A stretch of 64,000 nt of DNA from Mytilus trossulus (GCF_036588685.1 NC_086378.1:48602686-48666685); one strand, 5' to 3'; positions 35,990 through 47,910 are shown, counted from the stretch's first letter. Notes: generated by a model from the sequence alone, not told the origin. Made by a program: numbers and translations.

Positions 35990-36985
35990 ATTTTTACATG
36001 TGCTTGATACTAGTATATTCTTCAATCTTCAAGTTGACTCTCGTGAAATCCTCACATAAACAATCTGACGTTTACATGTACTTGACACTAGTACAATGCT
36101 CCCCTAAACAATATATTATCTACTTGATATATTTTAAAGTACAATCCTGTATACAATCGGACATTTACTTGACACCAGTACAGTCCTCTCAAAGACAATC
36201 CGATATCAACTTGACACTTATACGGTCCTCTCCTTTACAATCTGACATTTACTTAACACTAGTACAATCCTCACCTAAACATTCTTACATTTACTTGACA
36301 CTAGTACAATTCTCCCCTAAACAATCTGACATTTACTTAACACTAGTACAATCCTCACCTAAACATTCTTACATTTACTTGACACTAGTACAATTCTCCC
36401 CAAAACCATCTGACATTTACTTAACACTAGTACAATTCTCACCTAAACATTCTTACATTTACTTGACACTAGTACAATTCTCCCCTGTACAATCTGACAT
36501 TTACTTAACACTAGTACAATCCTCACCTAAACATTCTTACATTTACTTGACACTAGTACAATTCTCCCCTGTACAATCTGACATTTACTTAACACTAGTA
36601 CAATCCTCACCTAAACATTCTTACATTTACTTGACACTAGTACAATTCTCCCCTAAACAATCTGACATTTACTTAACACTAGTACAATCCTCACCTATAC
36701 AATCTTACATTTACTTGACACTAGTACAATTCTCCCCTGTACAATCTGACATTTACTTAACACTTAGTTTAGTACAATCCTCACCTAAGCATTCTTACAT
36801 TTACTTGACACGAGTACAATGCTCCCCTGTACAATCTGACATTTACTTAACACTAGTACAATCCTCGCCTATACAATCTTACATTTACTTATCACTAGAA
36901 CAATCCTCGCCCAAACATTCTTAAATTTACTTGGCACTAGTACAATTCTCCCCTGTACAATCTGACATTTACCCGACACTTGCTT
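35990..36985 (+). repeat. 42-bp satellite with 84-bp dimer order
   Basis: About 23 tandem units of 42 bp, each built as ACATTTACTTGACACTAGTA, CAATTCTCCCC and a variable third part. Over much of the array two unit types alternate (one with AAACATTCTT, one with AAACAATCTG), giving an 84-bp higher-order unit. As 42 is a multiple of three, one + frame stays open for 308 codons (35998-36924) with a 14-residue period. I regard this as a by-product and not a gene: it has no start context, no other domain and decays at both edges. The array begins about 30 bases beyond the polyadenylation signal of the channel gene. Confidence 0.92.
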
Positions 36986-37012
36986 GGTACTACAAGATTT
37001 ACAGACACAAAG

Positions 37013-37018
37013 TTTATT
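37013..37018 (-). terminator. Polyadenylation signal of the channel gene
   Basis: AATAAA on the - strand, about 23 bases after the stop codon at 37043-37041. The 3' untranslated region would be very short and end close to the satellite edge. Confidence 0.55.
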
Positions 37019-37040
37019 TGTTTCAGCTCCCTTTCAGGTT

Positions 37041-38252
37041 CTAACCTACTGCCATAAGTATCATGATTATTATTGTACTGAGTACAAAAATCACAGTAAA
37101 GAACCAGAACGAAATAAAGTCGATTGCAGAAGAAACATCATTCCAGTCAAATGCATGAACTTTTTTGTCAAGGTCAATGTTCTCCTTTGTCTGTTTGCTC
37201 GATTCGTTTTGTACCTGGTTTTCATTTTTACAGCAACGCCTTGAAAATGAAACCAGATACTTGTACGCTTTGTTTGGCCCTCTGTCCGGATCTCTGTGAC
37301 GAATACGCAACTGTATCGATGAGACGACAAGAGCGAATATACCCAAGCAAATTTGGATCTGTATATAAACGGACAACATGGAAATATTATCGGAATTTGC
37401 TGGTAACTGAGTACTTACTAATGTCAGGAATACCATAAAACCAAGCGCGACGGTAATGGAGTAAGACATTTTTTCTCCTGCATCGGCTGGCAAAACAAAT
37501 ACAAGTATATTTAAAATTCCAAGAAAAACAACAGGTAAAATAATGGTGGAAACATAGTAGCTTGGCTTACGTTTGATATTTAACGTATATGTAATTAAAG
37601 AACGTGATCCCGTGTTATCAACGTTTTGGGAGGTTGACTCTACCGTCCACAATGCGTTTGACGTGTATTCATTCATTATTATGTTATCTACAGTCGGATT
37701 AATACTAACTTGAAAAGTAAAATGTGACCACATTGTAAACACAATATCACAGGTTTGGGAATCAAAAGGAAAATAAGTCACATCTAAGGCACATTTGGTT
37801 TCAAATACTTGATAAGGATTCCAGGCCACATCTCCATCGACAGTAAGAATGACGTTATAAAACGAACCTCCTAATTCCTTGAATTCGGTGAATCCGTTGC
37901 GCAGTACAAAATCTGGTTTCCACACTAGGGTCTGCGGAAGTGTAAATCGTCCTATAGGATAAGTCGAATAATCCCATGTCAAGAAATCATCACTCCAAGC
38001 AAGACCAAGAAAAGCCGTACAAACCAATTTTCCCTCCAACTCGTCAAATTTATTGATACTTAGGAAATTAAATTTGACATCCAATGATATATTTTGCGAC
38101 TGATCATTTCTTGGACGTAACGTCTTGTCATACGATTTGGTTTGAAATAATTCAGTTGTTAAATTTGACAGAAGTTCAAAGGAATATGCTTGCACATCGT
38201 GAATGTCATATATCATCAGGTACACTAAGTACAGCATGTAACATTTCGCCAT
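37041..38252 (-). CDS. Nicotinic-type Cys-loop receptor subunit
   Basis: A complete intronless gene of 403 codons for a subunit of a pentameric ligand-gated ion channel in the plasma membrane. A signal peptide spans about residues 1-22. The ligand-binding domain has WKPD (111-114) and the signature loop Cys154-ALDVTYFPFDSQT-Cys168 with exactly 13 residues between. Four membrane segments follow at about 232-255, 261-284, 293-316 and 376-402, and a short M3-M4 loop of about 60 residues. Before M2 the motif GEK (259-261) predicts a cation-selective pore. The vicinal Cys pair of alpha subunits is absent in the loop C region (about 205-218), so it is non-alpha or binds another ligand. Molluscs have large families of such subunits, many intron-poor. 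The ATG at 38252 gives a good signal peptide. No frame damage was seen. Confidence 0.93.
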   Translation of the reverse strand: MAKCYMLYLVYLMIYDIHDVQAYSFELLSNLTTELFQTKSYDKTLRPRNDQSQNISLDVKFNFLSINKFDELEGKLVCTAFLGLAWSDDFLTWDYSTYPIGRFTLPQTLVWKPDFVLRNGFTEFKELGGSFYNVILTVDGDVAWNPYQVFETKCALDVTYFPFDSQTCDIVFTMWSHFTFQVSINPTVDNIIMNEYTSNALWTVESTSQNVDNTGSRSLITYTLNIKRKPSYYVSTIILPVVFLGILNILVFVLPADAGEKMSYSITVALGFMVFLTLVSTQLPANSDNISMLSVYIQIQICLGIFALVVSSIQLRIRHRDPDRGPNKAYKYLVSFSRRCCKNENQVQNESSKQTKENIDLDKKVHAFDWNDVSSAIDFISFWFFTVIFVLSTIIIMILMAVG

Positions 38253-38880
38253 TATAACTTATTCCAAAGATTTCCCCAATACCATTTAATCAACTGTAAT
38301 TTTTGTATTCCAATAACTTACTAAATGTTTTCTTAAAACTGAAAAGGTTATCAAATATATGGATTTAGTGTCAATTTCAGTGGTTCGTTATAATGAATCA
38401 AACTTCTTTAAATTCTTCACCTGTAAATTAAATCCATTTGTTTTGTACAATACAAGTCATAATGCCAGTGATTTAAATGAAGATTTACAATGGAAAGGAT
38501 TAAGAATAAAAAATATAATTTCTTTTGTTTTTTGTATCATAAACGTTTCATATTTTTTAACATGTTAAAGTTACTTTATTAAAGGCAATAAGTTGACACG
38601 CTAACATAGATAAACTATAATATATACCACTTTTGTTTATCTATATCAACTGAAAGTACATGAGAACTATTTATATGAAAACAAATGCACCAAATTGACC
38701 AAATTCCTGTTCCTCACATTATTTGATACCACAAATTATCTTCATTCTAACTGTTATATATAATTATATATGTTCTATACTCAAATCATTTATGAACGGT
38801 CGTCCTGCGCTCAATACATATTATTCCACTGCATGTTGATTTTGATGGTGAAATCAACATTTGATTGGTTGTAACTATCA
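38253..38880. other. Region upstream of the channel gene
   Basis: AT-rich 5' flank. No TATA box or other element stands out with confidence; no gene. Confidence 0.45.
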
Positions 38881-38903
38881 CACGTGACGTCGAACAAAAC
38901 TTC

Positions 38904-38960
38904 ATATTCCCCTCTGAATATCATATTCCCCTCTGAACATCATATTCCCCTCTGTAGATC
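38904..38960 (+). repeat. Three 20-bp tandem units
   Basis: CATATTCCCCTCTGAA occurs three times at 20-base spacing. Confidence 0.85.
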
Positions 38961-39061
38961 GGGACCTCGAGAAAACAAACGTATACAAATTAATATAGTA
39001 TACTCAGTAAGTAAACGAAGCATAGACAGTGGAATAAAACATTCATTTCCCTAAGCTTCGA

Positions 39062-39160
39062 GAGATATGAAGATTTGTTCACCCTCGAAAAATCACATTT
39101 CCCTCGGGCAAAGCCCTCGTAAAATATGAATATTCTTGGGTGAACAAATCTTCATATCTC
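39062..39160. repeat. Inverted repeat with 23-bp perfect arms
   Basis: GAGATATGAAGATTTGTTC plus ACCC (39062-39084) pairs with the complement at 39138-39160; the loop contains CCCTCGGGCAAAGCCCTCG. Together with the 20-bp units it is probably one dispersed element (about 38850-39190). Confidence 0.85.
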
Positions 39161-39650
39161 CCCCAGGAACGGGAAATAAATGCATATTATATAGTTACAA
39201 GGCTAAACCACATAATCCAGGAAGAATACTAGTAGTAATGAAATATTTTATATCGGTTAAGAATTAATTATTTTCTCTTATCTGATAACAAGGGCAACAT
39301 GACATTCTTTATTTTTAGTAAACAAATTCATTAGTCTATTACAATAAAAAAAAAAGCGGGCAAAAAAAGTGGTCCTTAACGGACTTTAACATGTTCATGA
39401 CCAGTCAGTGGGGCGTAGTTTCTGTGTTTAGAGTGATGGCAATTTTGTATTTAAGTTGTTGAATTATTTACCAAATTTTCTTTAATTGTAAAATTACAGA
39501 AAACATTAAATTGTATTCATATACTAAAAAATGGCAGTGACTTATAGTTATCACTATGACTAGTCTTAACTCTTTCCTATAGAAATCGTACCATAATAAC
39601 TCAACTTTCAATTGCTTTGGACAATTTGAATTTATGAGAATTTTTAAAAA

Positions 39651-40543
39651 CATGGTTCCTCCCATCTTCGTTAGCCAATGGTTACGATCCACTCCCTCCT
39701 CTCCACACTTGGAGGATTGAGATAGAATTTCGGATACACAAGGTAATGATTTGCATTGGCTGCAGTCGAAACTCGCCGTGCATCCAATCAAAAAACGCTT
39801 ATAACATGATCACGTGTAAATGTAGAAAGTGTATGTAAACAATTGCCACGTGTGTATTGTGCAACAAGTCTTTACATCTCTAAACATAAGACTATATTTA
39901 GTGACAGTTTGAATGTTTTTAATCAACTTATAGAAGTTCCTGTGTATGTTTCTTGTACAAATGCATGAATGTCAACGTTATCCTGGTTCCCGGGACTACG
40001 TTCCCGGTATTAACTATTAGCATACTTTCTCACTCACGAGGTTATATTGGTATATGTGTAACATACTTAATATTGCGATCGGGAACCAGTCAATGTCAAC
40101 GTTAACATGTATGTTCGTTTCCGGTTCTACAATGTCAAACTCCGAAACAGCGGTTACGTCCTCTATGCTAGTTTAGCGAAGCAACGTCACCACTGTTTCG
40201 GAGTTTGCTACAATATGTGTAGAATTTAGACGCTACCGTGTTTTGACCTCCAAATTGAAGAGTTCAATTGCTACCATTGAGCAATAATAATGTATTCGGA
40301 ATGGACGTGACTTTAATCTACCGATAGATGGCACAACATAGTTGTCACAAATGTTGGCTTAATCTGCCAAGGGTGGGGAGGAGGGAAGTGGATCGTAATC
40401 CTTGGCTAGCGAAGATGGGTTCCTCCATGAAATAAACATAATAGTTATTGGAGAACAGGTCATTATCGTGATACATGGACTGCACTTTGAGCAGTGATAT
40501 TATCTGCGACAGCGATAATGACTAGTTTTCCAATAACTATTAT
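39651..40543. repeat. Cluster of nested and adjacent inverted repeats
   Basis: Three inverted pairs follow each other. (a) 39651-39720 with 40361-40429, about 70 bases, containing TTACGATCCAC and CCCATCTTCG. (b) Inside it, 40136-40159 with 40184-40207 (CAAACTCCGAAACAG, 22 of 24 matching). (c) Next to it, 40438-40468 with 40513-40543 (ATAATAGTTATTGGA). No coding sequence. The outer pair could be the ends of a roughly 780-bp element. Confidence 0.75.
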
Positions 40544-40904
40544 AGCATGAATAATTAATATTTTAACGTTCATCATTGATTAACAGTTTTGAAATACTGT
40601 AAAAGTAAATATGACAATTTTAATTGGATATTTGTGGCATAATAAACGCGAATTCAAATTAAAAAAAATACTTGTTTACAAGCAACCATTACATTTTAAT
40701 GAACTCGTCGAGCCTTTAGAATATAGCTGCATTGTTTGAACCATTACTATATCGTGTAAATATCTGTTTGTGAAAGACCAACGATTTTTACAATTAAAAA
40801 ATGTATATATCTCATGTTATGAATGACTACACAACTGTTAAGCCCTTGAATGCCAAGATGAAAAAGTATCATAAATCTATTGAATAAACATCATATAGAG
40901 GTTC

Positions 40905-42925
40905 AGAAGACATATTGGTATTTCAGATAACAGTAACATCCTACAGATATGAAGGAAACATAACAATAACATTCCTATAGATGTCTCGGAGACATATTGG
41001 TATTTCAGATAACAATAAAATCCTACAGCTGGTAAGGAGATATATTGGTATTTCAGAAAAAAATGATATCCTATATTTGATCAGCAGACATATATGTATT
41101 TCAGATAACAATAACATCCTACAGATATGAACAGCAGACATATTGGTATTTCAGATAACAATAAAATCCTACAGCTGGTAAGGAGATATATTGGTATTTC
41201 AGAAAAAATGATATCCTACAGATGAAAAGCAGACATATTAGTATTTCAGTTAACAATAATATCATACAGATGATCAGGATATATATAGGTATTTCAGATA
41301 ACAATAAAATCCTACAGATGTTCAGAGAAATTTTGGTATTTCAGATAAAAATGATATCCTACATGAACATAATTTATGATCAGCAGACATATTAGTATTT
41401 CAGATAACAATAACATCCTACATATGTTCAGGTGACATATTAGTATTTTAGATAACAATAACATTCCTACAGATGATCAGGATATATATTGGTATTTCAG
41501 ATAACAATAACATCCTACAGATGATCAGGTGACATATTGATATTTCAGATAACAATAACATCCTACAGATGCCTAGGAGACATGTTAGTATTTCAGATAT
41601 TAATGTCATTCCAATAGATGTCTATAGGAGACATATTGGTATTTCAGATAAAAATGATATCCTATATTTGATCAGCAGACATATTGGTATTTCAGATAAC
41701 AATAACATCCTACAGATATGAACAGCAGACATATTGGTATTTCAGATAAAAATAACATTCTACAGATGATCAGGTGACATATTGGTATTTCAGATAACAA
41801 CAACATCATAGAGATGTTCAGGAGACATATTAGTATTTCAGATAACAATAACATCATACAGATGTTCAGGAGACATATTGGTGTTTCAGATAACAATGAA
41901 ATCCTATATATGTTAAGGAGACGTATTGGTATTTCAGATGAAAATGATAACCAACAGATGATCAGCAGACATATTGGTATTTCAGATAACAATAATATCA
42001 TACAGATGTTCAGGAGACATATTGGTATTTCATATATCAATAACATTCCTACAGATGTCTAGGAGACATATTAGTATTTCAGATAACAATAACATTTCAA
42101 AAGATGTCTAGGAGACATAATCTGATGCACAGAAGTTGTCGTTTGTTTATGTAACATATACGTGTTTCTCGTTTTGTTTATATAGATTAGACCGTTGGTT
42201 TTCCCATTTGAATTGTTTTACTCTAGTAATTTTGGGGCCCTTTATAGCTTGTTGTTCGGTGTGAGCCAAGGCTCCGTATTGAAGGCCGTACTTTAACCTA
42301 TAATGGTTTACTTTTTAAATTGTTACTTTGATAGAGAGTTGTCTCATTGGCACTCAAACCATCTCTTCCTATATCTATGTATTGGTATTTCAAATAACAA
42401 CGAAATCCTACAGATGTCCAGAGACATATTGGTATTTCAGATAAAAATGATATCCTACATATGATCAGCAGACATATTAGTATTTCAGATAACAATAACA
42501 TTCCTATAGATGTCTAGGAGACATATTAGTATTTCAGATAACAATAAAATCCTACATATGTTCAGATGACATATTGGTATTTCAGATAACAATAACATTC
42601 CTACAGATGTCTAGGAGACATATTAGTATTTCAGATAACAATAACATTCCTATAGATGTCTAGGACACATATTAGTATTTCAGATAACAATAACATCCTA
42701 CATATGTTCAGATGACATATTGGTATTTCAGATAACAATAACATTCCTACAGATGTCTAGGAGACATATTAGTATTTCAGATAACAATAACATCCTACAT
42801 ATGTTCAGGAGACATATTAGTATTTCAGATAACAATAACATCATATGAATGTTAAGTAGACACATTGGTATTTCAGATAAAAATGATATCCTACGGATGA
42901 TCAGGATATATATTGGTATTTATAC
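40905..42925 (+). repeat. 48-bp minisatellite, about 35-40 units
   Basis: The unit is about 48 bases: GACATATTGGTATTTCAGAT, AACAATAACA, TCCTACAGATG and TCTAGGA. The array runs from 40905 to 42117, is interrupted by a family A repeat (42118-42378) and resumes to 42925. Frames on both strands stay open because of the period and are not genes. Confidence 0.92.
42118..42378 (+). repeat. Family A repeat inside the minisatellite
   Basis: TTTGAATTGTTTTACTCTAG, TTGAAGGCCGTACTTTAACC and GTTGTCTCATTGGCACTC define a long + copy. The minisatellite unit is cut after GAGACATA and resumes at ATTGGTATTT. The repeat was therefore inserted into an existing array. Confidence 0.8.
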
Positions 42926-43059
42926 TTACAGTAGTCTTAACTGTTTGCTCTTACCTCACAGATTTATATGAGGGTTTCAAAAGTTTTGAATTATTAAAAG
43001 CTGCAAAAAATGCAGATTTCATTTTGAGGTCTTAATTGTTATATTTTTTAATACGTGTA

Positions 43060-43160
43060 AAAGAGAGGCAAAAGATTCCAGGAGGTCATTCAAACTCACA
43101 AGTCGAAAACAAAATGATAACCCCATGGTATTAGAAGAAGGCAAGAAAATAGTCATCGAA
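43060..43160 (+). repeat. Family B repeat, fragment
   Basis: AGAGAGGCAAAAGATTCCAG and TCATTCAAACTCACAAGTCG match the start of the family B copies at 47955 and 50309; the rest has decayed. Confidence 0.65.
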
Positions 43161-43559
43161 AAAAAGGGTTTTATCAGTTTTGAGAATATATAGGAATTAC
43201 ATTTTCCTGTAGCGTAAAATGGATTCGTAACTCATATTGCCCAGCCATGGATTCAGCCACTCATATTTAGAATTTATTCGTTTGGTTTTTAGCTGTGTCA
43301 GCCACTCATTTTTAGAATTTTTTTGTTTGGTTTTTAGCTGTGAGTGACAAAAAAATAATATAAAAAAAGAGTAACTGAGGCTAGGGCTGGTCTATCATAT
43401 CTTTCACTCTAAGGATTGGGTAAAGGTGGAAATCAGCAATACCATTAGCCTTTTTCGATATCACATTGTAGATCATACATTTGTTGAGGGTGAAACTCCA
43501 ATACCGTAAACAATAATATATGAACTAGAGCCATTCGGAACATTGAAATATTTGGTAGA

Positions 43560-43830
43560 TATAAGAAGATGTGGTATGAGTACCAATGATACAAATCTCC
43601 ACCCAAGTCACAATGTGTAAAAGTAAACCATTATAAGTACGACTGTTAACACCGAGCCATCAAAATTGGTTCACACCAAACAGAAAGCTAAAGGACCTGA
43701 ACAATGATTAATGTAAAACTATTCAAACAGAAACACCAACATTATAATCTTTATAGAAAACAAGATAAATACATAGGAACTACATCAACAAACGACTACC
43801 ACTGAACATCAAGCCGATGTGTATCCTGAT
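43560..43830 (-). repeat. Family A repeat
   Basis: GATGTGGTATGAGTACCAAT, ATTATAAGTACGACTG and ACAAACGACTACCACTGAAC place this as a long, diverged family A copy. Confidence 0.7.
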
Positions 43831-44275
43831 GCCCCATCATGTCGCACTTCGTTTCAACGTAAAGCGATTATCTTTGCGTTTACTCCTTTTTTTACGTCTG
43901 CACTTAATTTGACAATTCAAACATGCTGTACGGAATGAACTCACCCTCGAGCTCATAAGATAACTATGACCGCCAAATAACTATGACTGCCAAAACATTC
44001 AAAATTCAAAAAGAATAAAATATAGTAACAAGCAGTTATCTATAAATAGCTTTTCGTAAAGTTTGATTCTGTACCGGATTGAGGTTGGTCTGGTTTGGTG
44101 CATTTTTAGGACAAAACAAATTCATAATTTTCATTTCATTTTAATAAAGGTGCAATAAAAATAAATTCAAGAACACATTTTAGCTTAAACCACATAATTC
44201 TATTGTGTATGATTAAACTCAATGTCTCACTCAATCAACTCACTAGACTTCACGATATGTGAATGTAGCTACAAA

Positions 44276-44400
44276 TCATAAGCCTGTTGCACATTTATAA
44301 AAAGTAAATCTTGTCTTAACTACAAAATGTAGCAAAAGAAGTAAGATTATGCAACTGATACAAACGATGATATAGATAAGTACTGGTTGTTCTGGCATGC
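44276..44400 (-). CDS. Alternative transmembrane exon, short tail
   Basis: On the - strand an acceptor (TCTTTTCAACAG) precedes 44400. The phase-1 frame reads MPEQPVLIYIIVCISCIILL then LLLHFVVKTRFTFYKCATGL and a TGA at 44278-44276. This is a single membrane span followed by a tail of about 14 residues with basic residues at its start, which fits a type I receptor ending. The upstream exons 49655, 58295 and 60553 end in phase 1, so they can splice to it. It would replace the long-tail exon at 46802 and give an isoform without tyrosine motifs. It could also be the last exon of a neighbouring paralogue. Confidence 0.5.
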
Positions 44401-44409
44401 CTGTTGAAA

Positions 44410-45957
44410 AGAATAAAAACAGGAATTAAATGCATGGTTTACTTAATACAATTGTATGTTTAAATTATATAATTTTTGTTACACATTATTTCAATCAATT
44501 AAAATCCTCATTAAGACAAGGTTGTAAAACCAGAAACTAGTGAAACGATAAAAGCGTTTCAGAAAATGCATAAGCATGCATATGTCTGTATCCACCCAAC
44601 CGGGAGAATATCAAATTTCTACCCATTGAAATGCATACTAGTCTCGGCTTTCTTACGTTTGCCTTTAATTGGGAAGGCATTTATTTACCGTTCGTTTCTG
44701 TAATTCGAAATATTGGGATGCCACATTTTTTTTTAAATAAAAGAGTTGCCTAGTTTCTTACTAGTAATAATCAACGCTTTTGCATGTTTAGAATCCTTGC
44801 GATATTGTTTTAGTGATCCTTAGGTGGTCTGTATAGCAAGGTTAAGTGCTTTCCATATCAAATATACTCTACCTTTTTTTAACTGGAATTAATATTTTTC
44901 GCCATTCATTTCTTTCGATTCGCTATTGAGGAGTCACCTTAATTATTGATAATACAAGATTGCTTCCCTTAGAACATGTGGTAGATATTTAATCAGCGAA
45001 GGAAATACTTGTTTAGCTCAGTCGGCTATAACGCCTTGTAACACATGTACAGAGGTCTGAAAACTGTACCTATACGCCTTATTTTTAGTCCAGATTTTTA
45101 GTATTCATATCGTTATCTTAGAAAGTCTTACTGATTAAAATACTACAATAGGTAACAATTTGACAATGTAGTAGTGTCAACCCTCTGGTTATGACCCGTG
45201 TATATAGCATATTAATCCTGAATACACCGTTTGGTGGTGCGCCTGTTAGATGCGGAACGTACAGATAAGGTAATAGGTAACAGGTGAATTAATATACTAT
45301 TGGTACCGGTATCGGACTCGTCCCGGAACTTCTTAATTATTGGCAAAATTAAGTACGTGGAAAACAAAAGGACCTGGAGTGGTGTAATTTTTAATCTACA
45401 CCTTTGTACTAAATTAGTTATAAATAAAGTTGAATTCTTTGATTCGTCGTTTTTACGTGATGACGGCTGACATATTGGACCTCGTTATTTTAGTATTATA
45501 GATTTGAACAAAGAATATTGGATATCCATGCATGACACAAAATCAGTACATTCACAGGAAAAAAAACCGACATAAAAGCAAAAGAGCAATGATTGGCTGA
45601 GAACAAAGTCCGTTTGATATGTTATTATAACACATCGTATTGATTTCAACCAAAGGCCATAATTGTTATATAATTTATCAAAACCTATTGCAAAAACAAT
45701 GTCAAATTGGGGATTTCTAGAATGTATATTTACCAACATGTTGTATGTCTTGTGAAATATTCTGTTTTTGGCATACGTAAAGCTTACCACAACAGTATTG
45801 GCGTACAATCTTAGTAAATACAAATGTACTTGTGATAAAGTTTTAACGAATCACAAATCCTTAAAAAAATTCTACGATTGACATACATTTATAAAGATTA
45901 TAACCTAATTCAATGTCGCAACCAATAACATATAGACACGTATTTACAACGAGTGTT
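44410..45957. other. No recognisable gene; probable 3' flank or intron
   Basis: AT-rich DNA between the two alternative terminal exons. The 112-codon frame at 45485-45823 (-) has no recognised domain. No clear AATAAA was seen downstream of either stop codon on the - strand. Confidence 0.4.
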
Positions 45958-46802
45958 TTAAGGAACGGCACAAATATTGTAATCATGTTCATCATCTTTC
46001 TCACTTCTTTTTAATGTCTGATAAGGATTAATATAGTCATCATCCGTCTGAACTGTTTGTGTGTCTTCATTGTCGTCTGACGAACTTGTTTCAGATAATT
46101 CAATCAAGTTTGACATCGATTCAGTGTTTTCTTTTCTTTGGACGAGTAAACGATTGTTTTCGTCGACTTCATATCTTTTTAAACATTCTTTGATATCTTC
46201 ACCTACACTATACTTGACGGATATATCGTCTGCCGGATCAATTTGAATTTTGATATTCATATCTGAACTTTCTTGAACTTTAACTTTGTTATCATTGTCA
46301 CTCGACTGGTTCCGATTTTGTCCTGCACAACAAATAGTACCAGTATCTGGTGATGCTACTTGATATTCCGGCGAAGAGATTTTCTTCAAATTATCCGTTT
46401 GTTCTTGACCTTCAGTGGTATGACACGGATTTAGATAAATGTTGTCACCATCAAAAACTTCGAAGTATGGCTTATCTGAAGTTGGAGAGTTGTTCTGGAA
46501 CTTCTTTTCAAAAACAAGAGATTGTTGTAACGCAGCATTCGAATTGAGTTTGATTTTTTCAAATGGAAGCATTTCACTCTCGCAGATTAACTCGTAAGTG
46601 GATGTGCTGTCTTCCGGTTCTAAAGAAGGCTCTTGTATTACAGCGACGCTGTTTACATTCGGAACATTGTTTTTTGTCGCCAAATTTTCTGTTCTGCATT
46701 TTCGATTGATACAAATATTACACACAATAGACAAACAAAGCACCAACACAAGACCGGCAGCAACAAGTCCATAGAATAAAAACTTTTCATCTGATGAAAA
46801 TC
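45958..46802 (-). CDS. Ig-receptor transmembrane and tyrosine-rich tail exon
   Basis: The exon begins after a CAACAG acceptor (46805-46803) in phase 1 and reads FSSDEKFLFYGLVAAGLVLV and on through LCLSIVCNICI, one membrane span, then a cytoplasmic tail of about 245 residues to a stop at 45960. The tail is acidic, Ser/Thr-rich and disordered-looking. It holds STYELI (fits the ITIM pattern S/I/V/LxYxxI/V/L), NIYLNP and DDYINPYQTL (YxNP, potential Grb2- or Crk-type SH2 sites), SPEYQVA, KRYEVDE and HDYNICAV near the end. No catalytic domain is present. With the phase-1 Ig and stalk exons upstream it forms a signalling Ig-superfamily receptor. What it binds is unknown. No close named homologue is recognised. 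Confidence 0.65.
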
Positions 46803-47382
46803 CTGTTGAAACATGATTGATTATAAAAATTAATTGCTTGTCTAATTTTTATTCTGATTTTATAATTAGATTAAGAATATAACCAAAAGACAAAATCAAG
46901 ACGATAACTTCTAACACCCGAATCATGAAAACTAAATGTTTGTTACTGTATTCTTTTTCACTTATTTTTGCAGATATATATAATTTTTATATATGTACGA
47001 GTCTAAATTGAAAACTACGTTCAAACCTATGATTGCGTTGGATAAAACCCGCAATTTATATACGTGGGCATGTAAAACAAATTTCGTTGTAGAAGGGTCT
47101 AAAAACAGCACAAACAACATTTTAAATATATATATATATGTATATATATATCTGTATTGCAATTGTTAACAGAAAAATTGATATGTAAATATTGCCTGTA
47201 ACCATCGGATGAATAAGCATATGAGTTATGTATTGCCTTATGCTATGATTTTAGACTTGTACAACGCCTTCTTCTTTTTTTTACAGTGAATCAGACACGA
47301 GTGGATAACTTGAGCCTTCGATCCATTAACTATTACTAATCCATATACATGTATATGAATTAGTTCTTTTTGTCAGTAAAAC

Positions 47383-47910
47383 TTGTCGTTTTACAATGTT
47401 CGAACATATGGGAGGTATATGGTTCGGAAATAGCAGTTCCATATGGTACTTTGATTTTCTTTTTCATAAGCTTTAAAAGGAAGTATTTGTCGTCTTACAA
47501 TGTTCGAACATATGGAAGGTATATTGTTCGGAAATAGCAGTTCCATATGATACTTTGATATTCTTTTTCATACGCTTTTACATGAAGTATTTGTCGTTTT
47601 ATAATGTTTCGAACATATGGGAGGTATATGGTTCAGAAACAGCAGTTTCATATGGTACTGGATTTTCTTTTTCATAAGCTTTAACATGAAGTATTTGTCG
47701 TTTTACAATGTTCGAACATATGGGAGGTATATATGGTTCGGAAATATCAGTTCCATATGGTACTTTGATTTTCTTTTTCATAAGCTTTAACATAAAGTAT
47801 TTGTCGTTTTACAATATTCGAACATATGGGAGGTATATATGGTTCGGAAATATCAGTTCCATATGGTACTTTGATTTTCTTTTTCATAAGCTTTAATATG
47901 AAGTATTTGC
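47383..47910 (+). repeat. Five tandem 105-bp units
   Basis: Units start near 47383, 47486, 47590, 47693 and 47799 with TTGTCGTTTTACAATGTTCG and include GGGAGGTATATGGTTCGG and TTTTTCATAAGCTTT. Identity between units is high, so the array is young. It lies in the presumed intron of the Ig receptor gene. Confidence 0.92.

Noticed and set aside
35998-36924. A 308-codon + frame of 14-residue repeats
   Set aside because: It is exactly explained by the 42-bp satellite, whose period is a multiple of three. It has no start context, no flanking domain, and the repeat goes on past the stop.
40941-42062. Several frames on both strands over the 48-bp minisatellite
   Set aside because: They follow the unit length and appear on both strands alike; there are no non-repeat parts.
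40905-42925. CRISPR-like regular repeats
   Set aside because: The genome is eukaryotic and the units are contiguous minisatellite repeats without unique spacers or cas genes.
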